Shown: positions 39,953 through 49,288, counted from the stretch's first letter. The stretch is 64,000 bases of DNA from Calditrichia bacterium (GCA_028284445.1 JANQRS010000003.1:1-64000), one strand, 5' to 3'. Numbers and translations: made by a program. Notes: generated from the letters alone by a model not told the origin.

Positions 39953-41335
39953 CTAATATTGCAGCCCTTCTTCAGTCAAGAGATAGGCCAGGATCGTAAT
40001 GGCTGCAGCGCCCATCTCAAATTCCCGCGGGTGAACCGCTTCGTATACGTCGTTCGCTGAATGATGATAGTCGAAGTAGCGCTGGCTGTCTGGTACGAAT
40101 CCGATGCGTGATACTGCGGTCCTCAACTGTCCGACATCAACGCCGCTGCCGCCCTTGCGCACCCAATCAATGCTGGCCATTCTCAGGATGGGTAGCCAGG
40201 GCTGCATTTGGGCAATAATCGCAGAATCTGCATCGACGCTAAATCCGCGCGGGGTAAATGCGCCGCGATCAGACTCAATAGCAGCGATATGGTTGATGCC
40301 TTTTTCCTCGGTGACGCGGGCATACTCAAGGGCGCCCTTAATACCGTTTTCTTCATTCATAAAGAATACGCAGCGCAAGGTGCGTTTCGGACGAATGTTG
40401 AGGCGCTTGAAAATTTCCAGCGCTTCCAGTGCCTGGATGCATCCGGCGGCATCATCATGGGCGCCATCGCCAACATCCCAGCTGTCGAAGTGGCCGCTGA
40501 CCAGCACGTATTCATCCGGTTTTTCAGTGCCGATCAAATCGGCGATGACATTATATGATTGTGCATCGGGCAGGGTTTTACAGGACAACTTCAGGGTCAG
40601 CTTCAGATTTGGATCTTTCTTGATGGCTTTACTTAGATAATCGGCGTCAATTTGGCCGAGCGCCGCGCCGGGGACTTTCTTGATAGCCGCTGCGTAGGGC
40701 CGCATGCTGCCGGTATGCGGCACATTGTCGTAGCGGGTGGTGACCGATCGTATGAGTGTTGCGACCCCACCAGCTTTGCCGGTTTCGATAGCCCCAAGCG
40801 CGCGATGGGTTACTGCCCGTCCATAGCCACTGAAGGTGTTGGTGACTGTCGGGTCAAACTGACCATTCAAGAAGACAATTTTGCCAAGCGCTTTGTCGCC
40901 AATATTACGAAGCTCTTCCAGGGTCTTCACTTCGATAACCCCGGCGGTAATGCCCTCTTCTTTGGTGCCGATGCTGCGACCGAGTGCCGTGATTGCAAGT
41001 TTCCGTCCTTTTTCCGCTCCGCTGCTGACGGTCAGGGATTCGACCGGTCCGCGAACCCAATGCGGCACCATTACCGGCTGCAGCTCTACCCTGTCAAAGC
41101 CCAATTCATGCATTTTATTCTCTGCCCAGCGAATGGCCTTTATGGAATTGTCCGAGCCACTCAGGCGCGGACCCATCTCGCAGAGCTCGCCAAGTATTTT
41201 ATAGCCCTTCATTTCGCCAAGAGCGGCATCAAGAATCTGTCGGGCTGTTTCTTTGTGTGCTTCGTGTTTTTCCTGGCTATAAACCAGGGACGATAAGAGC
41301 AGCAAGGCTGTCACAACTACTGAAAGTTTTTGCAA
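39953..41335 (-). CDS. Secreted M28 family metallopeptidase with PA domain
   Basis: A 460-residue protein with a signal peptide (VVVTALLLLSSLVYSQ). Residues 110-245 form the inserted PA-like region, followed by the zinc-peptidase core: SGHFDSWDVGDGAHDDAAG (first His and bridging Asp), MNEENGIKGALEY (catalytic Glu), ESDRGAF, and HHSANDVYEAVHP. The overall form matches M28 carboxypeptidases of the CPQ/PGCP type that release amino acids from small peptides, acting outside the inner membrane. The start is TTG with GAGGAG six bases upstream. It appears monocistronic. Confidence 0.88.
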   Translation of the reverse strand: MQKLSVVVTALLLLSSLVYSQEKHEAHKETARQILDAALGEMKGYKILGELCEMGPRLSGSDNSIKAIRWAENKMHELGFDRVELQPVMVPHWVRGPVESLTVSSGAEKGRKLAITALGRSIGTKEEGITAGVIEVKTLEELRNIGDKALGKIVFLNGQFDPTVTNTFSGYGRAVTHRALGAIETGKAGGVATLIRSVTTRYDNVPHTGSMRPYAAAIKKVPGAALGQIDADYLSKAIKKDPNLKLTLKLSCKTLPDAQSYNVIADLIGTEKPDEYVLVSGHFDSWDVGDGAHDDAAGCIQALEALEIFKRLNIRPKRTLRCVFFMNEENGIKGALEYARVTEEKGINHIAAIESDRGAFTPRGFSVDADSAIIAQMQPWLPILRMASIDWVRKGGSGVDVGQLRTAVSRIGFVPDSQRYFDYHHSANDVYEAVHPREFEMGAAAITILAYLLTEEGLQY

Positions 41336-41346
41336 GAATAACTCCT

Positions 41347-41802
41347 CTAGAGGTCAATGTCGTCTTTTTCATCAAACGAAACGTCGTTGCCTGGCTCGTT
41401 TTCGCGAATCAGCAGGAGTATCGCGGCCTGGGGAACGATGAAGTACTTTTCATTCTCATACTTGATTTCAACGGCTGCTTTACGCAGGAATAAGGCGTGA
41501 TCACCAACGCGTGCTTCCATTGGTAAAAAACGGGTGTTCTGTTGGCCGCTGGCGGCCCAGGGTTCATCGCTAATTGAGTTGGGATCAGCCAGTGGAACAC
41601 CTGGCCCGGTCTTGACGATATTACCGCGCATCACTTCATCCTTGTCGCGTACCGTCTGTGGTAAAATCAAGCCAACAGAAGTTTTTTCTTCGGCGTCATC
41701 CGGCCTCATCAAAACCCGGTCGCCGATAACAATGAGTTCTTTCAAGGGCATGTCCATTCGTGTTAAATCTACGCTAGAATTAAAACTTACATCAAGCGAC
41801 AT
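41347..41802 (-). CDS. Divergent GroES-like co-chaperonin
   Basis: A 151-residue protein containing the GroES fold: ELIVIGDRVLMRPDDAEEKTSVGLILPQ (the beta-strand and mobile-loop region), GNIVKTGPG, and ARVGDHALFLRKAAVEIKYENEKYFIVPQAAILLLI. It is longer than the usual 95 residues, having an N-terminal extension of about 15, an extra loop of about 15 (DPNSISDEPWAASGQ region), and an acidic C-terminal tail of about 18. No groEL lies next to it, so it is probably an accessory paralog. It is divergent from the two-component operon, with the TGACA-type repeats between them. Confidence 0.8.
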   Translation of the reverse strand: MSLDVSFNSSVDLTRMDMPLKELIVIGDRVLMRPDDAEEKTSVGLILPQTVRDKDEVMRGNIVKTGPGVPLADPNSISDEPWAASGQQNTRFLPMEARVGDHALFLRKAAVEIKYENEKYFIVPQAAILLLIRENEPGNDVSFDEKDDIDL

Positions 41803-41846
41803 AATCTAACAATGAAAATCTTATTGGGGCCTTTTTTATCACACCT

Positions 41847-41875
41847 CTGTCACTAAATGTCATAATATGTCACTA
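41847..41875. promoter_or_regulatory. Three direct repeats, TGTCA at 10-base spacing
   Basis: TGTCA occurs at 41848, 41858 and 41868 on the plus strand, exactly one helical turn apart, with AT-rich spacers. This pattern resembles OmpR/PhoB-type regulator sites (the PhoB box uses CTGTCAT repeats at 11 bases). It lies between the GroES-like gene (minus) and the histidine kinase gene (plus) and may be the site for the response regulator encoded next door. Confidence 0.6.
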
Positions 41876-41975
41876 CAGCGATTTTTGTTAGCAGTTGCGG
41901 AAAATTTGCCTATTTTAATGCTGAATTCACGCCGGTAGAGCCCCGGCAAATGGTCATATAATTCGGAAAGTTGCA

Positions 41976-43568
41976 TTGAGACCACTTCAAAAAATAGCGC
42001 TGATTCTGCTCGCGATTGTATTGCTGCCGGCGATCTTTTATTCGCTTTATGAAGTGAATGCCATGCAGCGCAAAGAAGCACTGCTGACCGAGATTTACGA
42101 TAAGCAGCTGGAGACCATCTTCTTCTCTATTAATCAGTTTGCCTGGGATACCGCGACAAACTGGGCCAGCCAGCTGGAACCATTTCTACCGGAAAAAGCC
42201 TCGGAATTGGAAACGATTGATGAATCGATTTGTGAGCCATTCTTTAGCAATCGCCGCGCTATCAACGCTATCTTCCTGGTAGATACCAGCTCATCCAGCT
42301 GCTATGTGTTTGACATGGAGGGGGAGCTCGGTATACGGGCCGATCTGATAGATGAAATCGAGTCTTTTCTCGATGACAATTGGGGACTCTATGATGATCT
42401 GAATCGCTTTAAAGAAAATGCCGGCTACTTCAAGCTACAGGATTTTCAACCTTTTCGGACGACGCCCGAGAAAGAGTCTTTACTTGCATTGCTCTTTATT
42501 CCCCGGAAGCCGGAGTTACAGCATATGCTCGCAGGATATGTAATCTCGCCAGAGCGTTTTGTCCAGCACAACCTGGCGCCGAAGCTGACCGACGTAGCTG
42601 GTGATCGCTTTATTCTCGGGGCGTTTAAATCCGGCGATCAGGGACCGTTTTTTGTTACCGATGCCAACGGCATGGATGAGCCCAGCGATTATCATGATCT
42701 TTGGCTGCTGCCGGAATACTATCTGGCAATGCAGCTGCCGGGCGACAGCATTGAAGTAATTGCCCGAAACGATTTTTATCGCAGCTTGCTGCTGATCTTG
42801 CTGCTGGATGCCGTTTTGATCTTTGGCGCTATTTTTCTATATCGCAGCGTTCGCCGCGAGGTGTCACTGGCACAGTTGAAGTCGGATTTTGTCTCGAACG
42901 TGTCTCATGAGCTCAAAACGCCACTGGCGTTAATTCGCATGTTCAGCGAAACGCTGCAAATGGGACGAGTGAAATCACCGGAAAAGCGCCAGGAATATTA
43001 CAACATTATGAGTCAGGAAACCGAGCGGCTCAGCCACCTGGTAAACAAAATTCTTGACTTCTCCCGAATGGAAGCCGGACGCAAGCAGTATACATTTTTG
43101 CCGACCGATATCAATGACGTTGCGGAAAGCGTAATGCATGCTTACCAATATCAATTTCGGCAGGATGGTTTCGAAACCTCGATGGATCTGACCGAGGGAC
43201 TGCCACTAATTATGGCCGATAGCGATGCACTGAAGGAAGCCATTCTGAATTTGGTCGATAATGCCGCCAAGTATAGTGACGATGAAAAATGGATTCAGCT
43301 GCGGAGTTATCGAAACGGGGACAAGGTCTTCCTGGATGTTGCAGATCGCGGATTGGGAATGCCTGAAGGAGAGACAAAAAAGATCTTTGAGAAATTTTAT
43401 CGTATTTCAAGTGGGCTGGTGCACGATACCAAGGGAAGTGGTATGGGACTAACCCTCGTCAAATATATTGTAGAAGCCCATGATGGAACAATTGAAGTGG
43501 AAAGTAGTGAAGGAAAAGGTAGTTGTTTTCGGCTGAGCTTTCCGATTTCCGAAAAGGGAGACGCTTAA
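41976..43568 (+). CDS. Membrane sensor histidine kinase
   Basis: A 530-residue sensor. Helix 1 spans about residues 6-25, the periplasmic domain about 26-265, and helix 2 (LLLILLLDAVLIFGAIFLY) about 269-288. The HisKA motif FVSNVSHELKTPLALIRMF places the phosphorylated His at 311. The HATPase domain has ILNLVDNAAKYS (N box), DRGLGMPEGE (G1), FEKFYR (F box) and GSGMGLTLVKYIV (G2). The sensor domain is unlike any I recognise. The start is TTG with GGAAAG five bases upstream. The stop codon overlaps the response regulator start (TAATG), so the two are translated together. Confidence 0.92.
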   Translation: MRPLQKIALILLAIVLLPAIFYSLYEVNAMQRKEALLTEIYDKQLETIFFSINQFAWDTATNWASQLEPFLPEKASELETIDESICEPFFSNRRAINAIFLVDTSSSSCYVFDMEGELGIRADLIDEIESFLDDNWGLYDDLNRFKENAGYFKLQDFQPFRTTPEKESLLALLFIPRKPELQHMLAGYVISPERFVQHNLAPKLTDVAGDRFILGAFKSGDQGPFFVTDANGMDEPSDYHDLWLLPEYYLAMQLPGDSIEVIARNDFYRSLLLILLLDAVLIFGAIFLYRSVRREVSLAQLKSDFVSNVSHELKTPLALIRMFSETLQMGRVKSPEKRQEYYNIMSQETERLSHLVNKILDFSRMEAGRKQYTFLPTDINDVAESVMHAYQYQFRQDGFETSMDLTEGLPLIMADSDALKEAILNLVDNAAKYSDDEKWIQLRSYRNGDKVFLDVADRGLGMPEGETKKIFEKFYRISSGLVHDTKGSGMGLTLVKYIVEAHDGTIEVESSEGKGSCFRLSFPISEKGDA

Positions 43569-44251
43569 TGTATCGCATTCTGATCGTAGAAGATGAACCG
43601 CAAATGCAAGCGGGCTTACGGGACAACCTGGAATTCGAAGGGTATGAGGTGGAAATCGCCGGGGATGGTGAAAGCGGTTTGGAAATGATCGTGGCCGGCA
43701 ACTATCACCTGGTTTTGCTTGACGTGATGCTGCCAAAAATGTCCGGGATGGACGTTTGCCGTCAAGTGCGGGAAAAGGGGCTGAAAATACCGATCATCAT
43801 GTTGACCGCTAAGGGCGAAGAGATTGATAAGGTGCTCGGGCTGGAATTGGGCGCAGACGACTACGTCGCCAAGCCTTTCAGTCTGCGCGAGCTGTTGGCG
43901 CGAATCAAGGCAGTTTTGCGACGAAACCCGGATGGTGCTGCCATTCGCGGGGAAAAGGTGGAATTTGGCCGCCTCTCGGTAGATTTTTCTACCTATACCG
44001 CAACGGAAAACGGTCAGCCGGTAGAGATGACTCACCGCGAATTTGAAATTCTGAAATTTCTCTGGCAGCATCGCAATGAGGTGGTAAGTCGCGACCAAAT
44101 CCTGACCGAAGTTTGGGGCTACGATGCCGCGCCAACCACCCGAACTGTGGATAATTTTATCCTCAAATTGCGTCAAAAAATTGAAGAAGAAGCGGCACAG
44201 CCGCGACATATCGTGACGGTGCATGGAATTGGCTATAAACTTTTGGTCTGA
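43568..44251 (+). CDS. OmpR-family response regulator
   Basis: A 227-residue regulator. The receiver domain has ILIVEDEP (acidic pocket), the phospho-acceptor D52 in LLDVMLPKMSG, MLTAKG (conserved Thr/Lys region) and YVAKPFSLREL. The C-terminal winged-helix domain (about 130-227) ends with DQILTEVWGYDAAPTTRTVDNFILKLRQKIE and HIVTVHGIGYKLLV, typical of OmpR/PhoB proteins that bind direct repeats. I take ATG at 43568, which overlaps the kinase stop, over upstream codons at 43523. Its likely targets include the phased TGTCA/TGACA repeats at 41848 and 48174. Confidence 0.93.
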   Translation: MYRILIVEDEPQMQAGLRDNLEFEGYEVEIAGDGESGLEMIVAGNYHLVLLDVMLPKMSGMDVCRQVREKGLKIPIIMLTAKGEEIDKVLGLELGADDYVAKPFSLRELLARIKAVLRRNPDGAAIRGEKVEFGRLSVDFSTYTATENGQPVEMTHREFEILKFLWQHRNEVVSRDQILTEVWGYDAAPTTRTVDNFILKLRQKIEEEAAQPRHIVTVHGIGYKLLV

Positions 44252-44282
44252 GGCACTACAAGTTACGCCAAATGGAGATTGA

Positions 44283-45380
44283 ATGAATAGGTATAGCAAA
44301 TTATTTATCGATTGGATGATTTTGGGTCTTACCCTGCTCTTTATGCCCTTATGGGCGGCTGATGGAGAGGGTGATTGGGACAACAATGATCAGCCGTTTA
44401 CCCGCATTCTTGATCTGCGAGGACAATGGTATTTCGAACTGGGAGACAATAAAGATTGGGCACAGGCCGAACATGAGGATAGCGATTGGGACGTGATATT
44501 TGTACCTGCGCGCTGGGAGGACGAAGGGTTTCCCGGTTATGATGGCTTCGCCTGGTATCGCCGCCACTTCAAAATCAGCAGGGATATCCAAAGCTCGACA
44601 ATTTACCTGCTGCTCGGACAAATAGATGATGTGGATGCCGTATATATCAACGGACATCTGGTTGGCTACTCCGGCGACTTCCCGCCGAACTATTGGACGG
44701 CCTGGCACCGGCACCGTGAATATGTGGTGCCAGCCTCGGCCTTGAACTTTGACGGCGACAATGTCATTGCCATTCGTGTGTTTGATGAGGGCGGGGCCGG
44801 TGGCATTGTTGGCAATAAGATCGGTTTTTTTCGCAAAGAGAATGATCCCATTTTTGAAAAAAGCCTCGCAGGTACCTGGAAATTCAAGACCGGAGACAAA
44901 GGGGCATTTCGCAAGCCGAGCTATAATGATGAGGACTGGCGGGATATTATGGTGCCCGCGCTGTGGGAGAGTCAGGGTATCCACGACTACGATGGTATCG
45001 GCTGGTATCGCAAGCGATTCCGGCTGCCTGAGAATCTGGATACCGACGGTTTGGTGTTATTGCTGGGTAAAATTGATGATTTTGATGAGGTGTTCCTGAA
45101 CGGCAAACATATCGGCACCACCGGGCGAATGGGAAAGCGCGTCGGACCGGATCGTCTGGACGATACCTATCGTAAATTACGGATTTATTATCTGCCGGAT
45201 GACTTGATCAATAAAGGTGGTGAAAACATCCTTGCCGTGCGGGTATATGATGGCTGGCAGCACGGTGGCATTTATGAAGGCCCGATCGGTATCATCACCG
45301 AAAAAAACCTGCGCAGTTGGATCCGGGCAACCAACCAAACTTCTCTGTTAACGCGCTTCTTACAGATCTTCTTCGAATAG
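44283..45380 (+). CDS. Secreted protein with two tandem glycosidase-2-type jelly-roll domains
   Basis: A 365-residue protein with a signal peptide (WMILGLTLLFMPLWAA). Two repeats follow (about 35-185 and 195-345) of the sugar-binding domain found at the N-terminus of GH2 enzymes. Each has a G-x-W-x-F-x3-D opening, a VPARWE/VPALWE element, a G-x-WYR segment, LLLGxIDDxDxVxxNG and IRVFD/VRVYD. No catalytic TIM barrel or active-site Glu pair is present, so it is likely a carbohydrate-binding or lectin-like protein. It lies 31 bases after the response regulator and is probably part of that operon. Confidence 0.8.
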   Translation: MNRYSKLFIDWMILGLTLLFMPLWAADGEGDWDNNDQPFTRILDLRGQWYFELGDNKDWAQAEHEDSDWDVIFVPARWEDEGFPGYDGFAWYRRHFKISRDIQSSTIYLLLGQIDDVDAVYINGHLVGYSGDFPPNYWTAWHRHREYVVPASALNFDGDNVIAIRVFDEGGAGGIVGNKIGFFRKENDPIFEKSLAGTWKFKTGDKGAFRKPSYNDEDWRDIMVPALWESQGIHDYDGIGWYRKRFRLPENLDTDGLVLLLGKIDDFDEVFLNGKHIGTTGRMGKRVGPDRLDDTYRKLRIYYLPDDLINKGGENILAVRVYDGWQHGGIYEGPIGIITEKNLRSWIRATNQTSLLTRFLQIFFE

Positions 45381-45781
45381 GCTGATTTTCCCCGAGGAAT
45401 TCCTAAGCATATTTAGCGGATTGGCCGATGCTACGATAGTCTCAAGGAAGAGGCAGAAAGGATGGATTCAGTGAGGAATGTAGTACGGCAGATTCGACGG
45501 ACTGTCATGTGGCAGCAGTCTCTTTTCGCCGAAAGTATCACCGGCCAGTCTGTTGCTGAAAATAGGGCAAGCTGTACATTCTGAGGCACTGGCTATTTCG
45601 TTCTCTCTCTGTTGTTCATCCCTCACATTGATAGTTAATTCAATAAAAACAACTGATTATGTGAACCTGCTGTTTTGCCCTGCGTTAACAGCGGCTGATG
45701 GTATGATATTTGTAGCTATGGGCACAATTAGTTGTTTGTATAAACCGGTAACCAGCGTTTCGATTTTATGGAGGATCAGTA
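45381..45781. other. Intergenic region upstream of glutamine synthetase
   Basis: About 400 bases with no convincing gene; a 78-codon frame at 45553-45789 overlaps the glnN start and is unsupported. The region must carry the glnN promoter. A GGAGG lies ten bases before the glnN ATG. One ACTGTCATG half-site occurs near 45498 but is not repeated. Confidence 0.4.
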
Positions 45782-47962
45782 ATGAGTAACAACAGTGCAC
45801 GTTTGGACGCCATTCGCGCCATTGCAAATGCGGCACCCGTTGAAAGCACTTTTGACTACAAGAATTCACCCACAAGCGAAGTCTGGGGTGATAATGTATT
45901 TGACCTGAATTCGATGGCGGAACGTTTGCCAAAGAGCGTTTACAAATCGTTGAAGAAGACAATTGAACAAGGCGGCAAGCTGGATCTGCAGGTAGCTGAT
46001 GTTGTTGCTGAGGCAATGAAGACCTGGGCGATTGAGAAGGGGGCAACCCACTATGCCCATGTTTTCTATCCGTTGACAGGCTTAACTGCAGAAAAGCATG
46101 ACAGCTTTTTTGATCCGGATGGTCAGGGTGGTACAATTAGCAATTTTCAAGGCGAGCAACTGGTTCAAGGTGAGCCTGATGGGTCCTCCTTTCCTTCCGG
46201 CGGTGTGCGCCAAACATTCGAAGCTCGTGGTTATACGATTTGGGATGTGACCAGTCCGGCTTATATAATGGAAAACCCCAACGGCACGACCCTCTGTATC
46301 CCAACCGCTTTTATCTCCTGGACTGGCGAAGCGCTGGACAAGAAGACCCCGGTGTTGCGCTCGATGCAGGCGTTGAACACGCAGGCACAGCGTGTCCTGA
46401 AGTTCTTCGGCAATGACGGGGCTATGGTGAGCTCCACTGCCGGACCGGAACAGGAATATTTCCTGATCGACAAAAATTTTTATTATGCGCGTCCCGACCT
46501 GATGGCCGCCGGCCGCACGCTTTTTGGCGCCGCTGCACCGAAGGGCCAGGAATTCGACGATCACTATTTTGGTGTCATTCCGCAGCGCGTCCTGGCGATC
46601 ATGTTCGAAGTTGAACGCGAATTGTTCAAGCTCGGCATTCCGGCGAAGACTCGTCACAATGAAGTCGCGCCCGGGCAGTATGAAATTGCCCCGGTATTCG
46701 AATTTGGTAATGTTGCAACTGATCACCAGCAGCAGATCATGGTTGCCTTAAAGCGCGTTGCTGAGAAATATGGAATGATTTGTCTTACGCACGAGAAGCC
46801 GTTTGCCGGTTTGAACGGTAGTGGAAAGCACCTGAACTTTTCTTTGGGATCCGCCAAGGCTGGTAACCTGTTTGATCCGGGTGATACACCTGCAGACAAT
46901 GCCCAGTTCCTGGTAATGTGTGCGGCAATGATTCAGGCCACCCATCGCTGGGCGAAGCTTTTACGTGCCTCTGTCGCTTCCGCTTCGAACGATCATCGTC
47001 TTGGTGCAAATGAAGCACCGCCGGCGATTATCTCGATCTTCCTTGGTACTGAACTGACGGAAGTTTTTGAATCAATTGCCAAAGGCGCACCTATTTCAGC
47101 GGAGAAAGGTGAGTTGAGCATTGGCGTTGATGTGATTCCGCCGATCCCGAAGCATTCCGGTGATCGCAACCGTACCAGTCCGATGGCTTTTACCGGTAAT
47201 CGCTTTGAGTTCCGTGCTGTCGGCTCCAGCCAGTCTCTTGGTATGCCCTTGACGATTCTCAATACCATTATGGCTGAATCGCTGAGCGAATTTGCAGAAA
47301 AACTCGAGAAGGCAGATCCGGGATCACCTGCGGCAGTCGGCGCAGTGGTTGCCGATATCGTGAGGGACGTCTGGAATAGCTGCTCGCAGGCTGTCTTTAA
47401 TGGGGATGGTTATTCTGAAGAATGGCACCACGAAGCGGAAAGACGCGGTCTGCCGAATCTGCGCACCGCTGCAGACGCTCTGCCTGTTTACAAGAGTAAA
47501 GAAGTTGTCAACCTCTTTGGCAAATTCGGCGTCCTGAACGAAAAGGAAGTGCTCTCGCGTTATGAAGTCTATGCTGAGCAATACGTTGGTAGCGTCAACG
47601 TAGAATCGAATCTGGTCGTTGAGTTGGTTCGCACCATGATTTTCCCGGCTGCTGTTCGCTATCAGAGTGAATTAGCGGCCTCATTGGCGAATCTGAAGGC
47701 GGTAGGCATTGAGCCGGACCACAAGACGATCGAAAAAGTGACAGCTCTGATTCGTGATCTGCAAGATGGTGTCACTGACCTCGCAGATCTGAAAGATAAG
47801 GAAGGTGAAAGTCACGATCCTGAAAAGCATGGCTTGTTTGTCAAAAACAAAGTTCTGCCGAGAATGGCTGCCATTCGCGAAGTGGTTGACGAACTGGAAG
47901 GCTATGTATCGGATGACCTGTGGCCCTTACCGACCTACCAGGAAATGCTCTTCGTCAAATAA
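45782..47962 (+). CDS. glnN: Glutamine synthetase type III
   Basis: A 726-residue enzyme that makes glutamine from glutamate and ammonia with ATP. The length and the N-terminal GSIII domain ([50 protein letters not shown]) set it apart from types I and II. Catalytic segments include [10 protein letters not shown] (metal-binding Glu), [28 protein letters not shown], and [28 protein letters not shown] (ATP and glutamate site). Type III enzymes form double hexameric rings and are common in Bacteroidetes and cyanobacteria. It has its own RBS and a strong terminator 30 bases downstream. Confidence 0.95.
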   Translation: MSNNSARLDAIRAIANAAPVESTFDYKNSPTSEVWGDNVFDLNSMAERLPKSVYKSLKKTIEQGGKLDLQVADVVAEAMKTWAIEKGATHYAHVFYPLTGLTAEKHDSFFDPDGQGGTISNFQGEQLVQGEPDGSSFPSGGVRQTFEARGYTIWDVTSPAYIMENPNGTTLCIPTAFISWTGEALDKKTPVLRSMQALNTQAQRVLKFFGNDGAMVSSTAGPEQEYFLIDKNFYYARPDLMAAGRTLFGAAAPKGQEFDDHYFGVIPQRVLAIMFEVERELFKLGIPAKTRHNEVAPGQYEIAPVFEFGNVATDHQQQIMVALKRVAEKYGMICLTHEKPFAGLNGSGKHLNFSLGSAKAGNLFDPGDTPADNAQFLVMCAAMIQATHRWAKLLRASVASASNDHRLGANEAPPAIISIFLGTELTEVFESIAKGAPISAEKGELSIGVDVIPPIPKHSGDRNRTSPMAFTGNRFEFRAVGSSQSLGMPLTILNTIMAESLSEFAEKLEKADPGSPAAVGAVVADIVRDVWNSCSQAVFNGDGYSEEWHHEAERRGLPNLRTAADALPVYKSKEVVNLFGKFGVLNEKEVLSRYEVYAEQYVGSVNVESNLVVELVRTMIFPAAVRYQSELAASLANLKAVGIEPDHKTIEKVTALIRDLQDGVTDLADLKDKEGESHDPEKHGLFVKNKVLPRMAAIREVVDELEGYVSDDLWPLPTYQEMLFVK

Positions 47963-47990
47963 TTTCCATAAACATCTGTGTTGTGCCAAG

Positions 47991-48017
47991 ACGCCTCCCT
48001 CGGGAGGCGTTTTTTTT
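47991..48017 (+). terminator. Rho-independent terminator of glnN
   Basis: ACGCCTCC pairs with GGGAGGCGT around a short CTC loop and is followed by eight T residues. It lies 29 bases after the glnN stop codon. Confidence 0.9.
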
Positions 48018-48066
48018 GCAACATCCCCCTGTTTCCCCCTTCGAAGGGGATTCAGGGGGATGTTGC
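48018..48066. repeat. 49-base hairpin element
   Basis: A perfect outer stem (GCAACATCCCCCTG paired with CAGGGGGATGTTGC) encloses an inner stem-loop around TTCGAA. It follows directly on the glnN terminator. Like the palindrome at 39873 it carries a CCCCCTG arm next to an ATC, so the two may belong to one repeat family. Confidence 0.75.
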
Positions 48067-48124
48067 GTCAGGCTCGCAAGCTCGCTAAAACAGGTCTTTT
48101 ACGGCGAGCTTGCGAGCCTGACGC
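48065..48124. repeat. 21-base-pair perfect inverted repeat
   Basis: Arms at 48065-48085 and 48104-48124 begin GCGTCAGGCTCGCAAG and pair perfectly over 21 bases with an 18-base loop. It overlaps the end of the previous hairpin by two bases. Three further small hairpins follow: GCGGC-GGA-GCCGC, GCCAAC-GGA-GTTGGC and GGCC-GAA-GGCC, up to 48169. Confidence 0.8.
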
Positions 48125-48173
48125 GGCGGAGCCGCTGACGCCAACGGAGTTGGCTGCCGGCCGAAGGCCCTTG

Positions 48174-48279
48174 TGACATACTTTGACATTTCTTTACGCT
48201 GCCCTGACACCTCATGATATTCATTTTCCTACATTGTTCTTGAGTTTCAAATAAAAAGGAGCCGTGACATTTTGTGACA
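48174..48279 (+). promoter_or_regulatory. Five phased TGACA half-sites upstream of a small secreted protein gene
   Basis: TGACA occurs on the plus strand at 48174, 48184, 48205, 48265 and 48275. Spacings of 10, 21, 60 and 10 bases keep all five on about the same face of the helix. It is the complement of the TGTCA repeat at 41848, so it may be read by the same regulator. The target gene would start at 48397. Confidence 0.55.
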
Positions 48280-48396
48280 CAACTTTACAAGTTGATAACA
48301 TCTATTTCCGGCAACCTCCGTTTGATTAAGAGAACGATATAGAGAACATCGAAACATTAAAAAATAGAGACAACATCACAACAAGAGAGGTAAGTC

Positions 48397-48834
48397 ATGA
48401 AATCAGCATTTTTACTCGCAGCCGTTTTATTCTTTTCTTCATCCGTAACAGATTTGATGTTTGCCCAATCAAATGAAACGCGAAATGATACACTCATCGA
48501 ATACCCGGTAGCTTCTGCTGCCAATTATCTGAACGCACTCAAGCATCACAACGCCGGCGTTGTTGAGTCCGCCATTTTTCATGCCGCCAAATACAAGATG
48601 ATGAATCTGGATGCCGATACAGACGCAATGGAAACGCAGCTACGACATTTGAACAAGGAAGGCAAAACCAGCGCTGTGCGCTACAAGGCCGGATTGGTTG
48701 TGCAATATTTTGAATCGCCCGATCTATTCGACAATATTCATAAGAAGAATTACAAAGCCGATTCAGATGAACTGTATGCAGAACTGGCAATGCAACTTCA
48801 GCGTGAATACCTGGTGAACTGGGATGAGAAGTAA
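48397..48834 (+). CDS. Small secreted protein of unknown function
   Basis: A 145-residue protein with a signal peptide (SAFLLAAVLFFSSSVTDLMFAQ, residues 3-24). The mature part is mostly helical, with YLNALKHHNAGVVESAIFHAAKYKMMN and HLNKEGKTSAVRYKAGLVVQYFESP suggesting a HEAT/TPR-like helical-hairpin pair. No domain is recognised. AGAGAGG lies six bases upstream of the ATG. The long upstream region holds phased TGACA sites, which suggests controlled expression. The stop codon is only four bases from the end of the convergent GNAT gene. Confidence 0.75.
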   Translation: MKSAFLLAAVLFFSSSVTDLMFAQSNETRNDTLIEYPVASAANYLNALKHHNAGVVESAIFHAAKYKMMNLDADTDAMETQLRHLNKEGKTSAVRYKAGLVVQYFESPDLFDNIHKKNYKADSDELYAELAMQLQREYLVNWDEK

Positions 48835-48838
48835 AATG

Positions 48839-49288
48839 CTAGAGGGTGCGCGTCATCAGAAAATACTTGTCCCGTTTTTCGAATGACAAAGCAGTATACA
48901 GTTTTTGAGCCTGAAGATTGTCCCGATTGACTTCCAAATGAATTCCCTTGATTCCCACGGCAGCCGCCTGTTGCGCAACTTGTGACAGAGCGGCTTTGCC
49001 GATTCCCTGCCCGCGAAAAGCCTTATCAAGATACATTTCATCGAGGAATGCGTCACGGCCGCCAAATTCAATGCTATAACCGAAGCATAAGGCAATATAG
49101 CCGGCAAGCTGTTGCCCCGCATAAACCAGCCAAATTCGTCCGGCATCGGTTTGCGCCAGCAAAGGTTCTATTGCCCGGCGAACCGTATCACGTTCAAAGG
49201 GGATTTCTTCAAACGCATGATAAGCCTGTATAAAGTCGAGGACGACTTCCTGATCGTCGATGGTTGCCAAATCAATGCGGACGCTCAT
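48839..49288 (-). CDS. GNAT family N-acetyltransferase
   Basis: A 149-residue GNAT domain. It has IWLVYAGQQLAGYIALCF (strand 2-3), FLDEMYLDKAFRGQGIGKAALSQVA (motif A, with the acetyl-CoA loop RGQGIG) and GIKGIHLEVNRDNLQAQKLYTALSFEKRDKYFLMTR (motif B and C-terminus). It is cytosolic and its acceptor cannot be predicted. The ATG overlaps the rsmE stop codon (ATGA), so its translation is coupled to rsmE. Confidence 0.9.
   Translation of the reverse strand: MSVRIDLATIDDQEVVLDFIQAYHAFEEIPFERDTVRRAIEPLLAQTDAGRIWLVYAGQQLAGYIALCFGYSIEFGGRDAFLDEMYLDKAFRGQGIGKAALSQVAQQAAAVGIKGIHLEVNRDNLQAQKLYTALSFEKRDKYFLMTRTL

Noticed and set aside
41848..41872. A true PhoB box
   Set aside because: The spacing is 10 rather than 11 bases and no phosphate genes are nearby, so only a general OmpR-type site is proposed.
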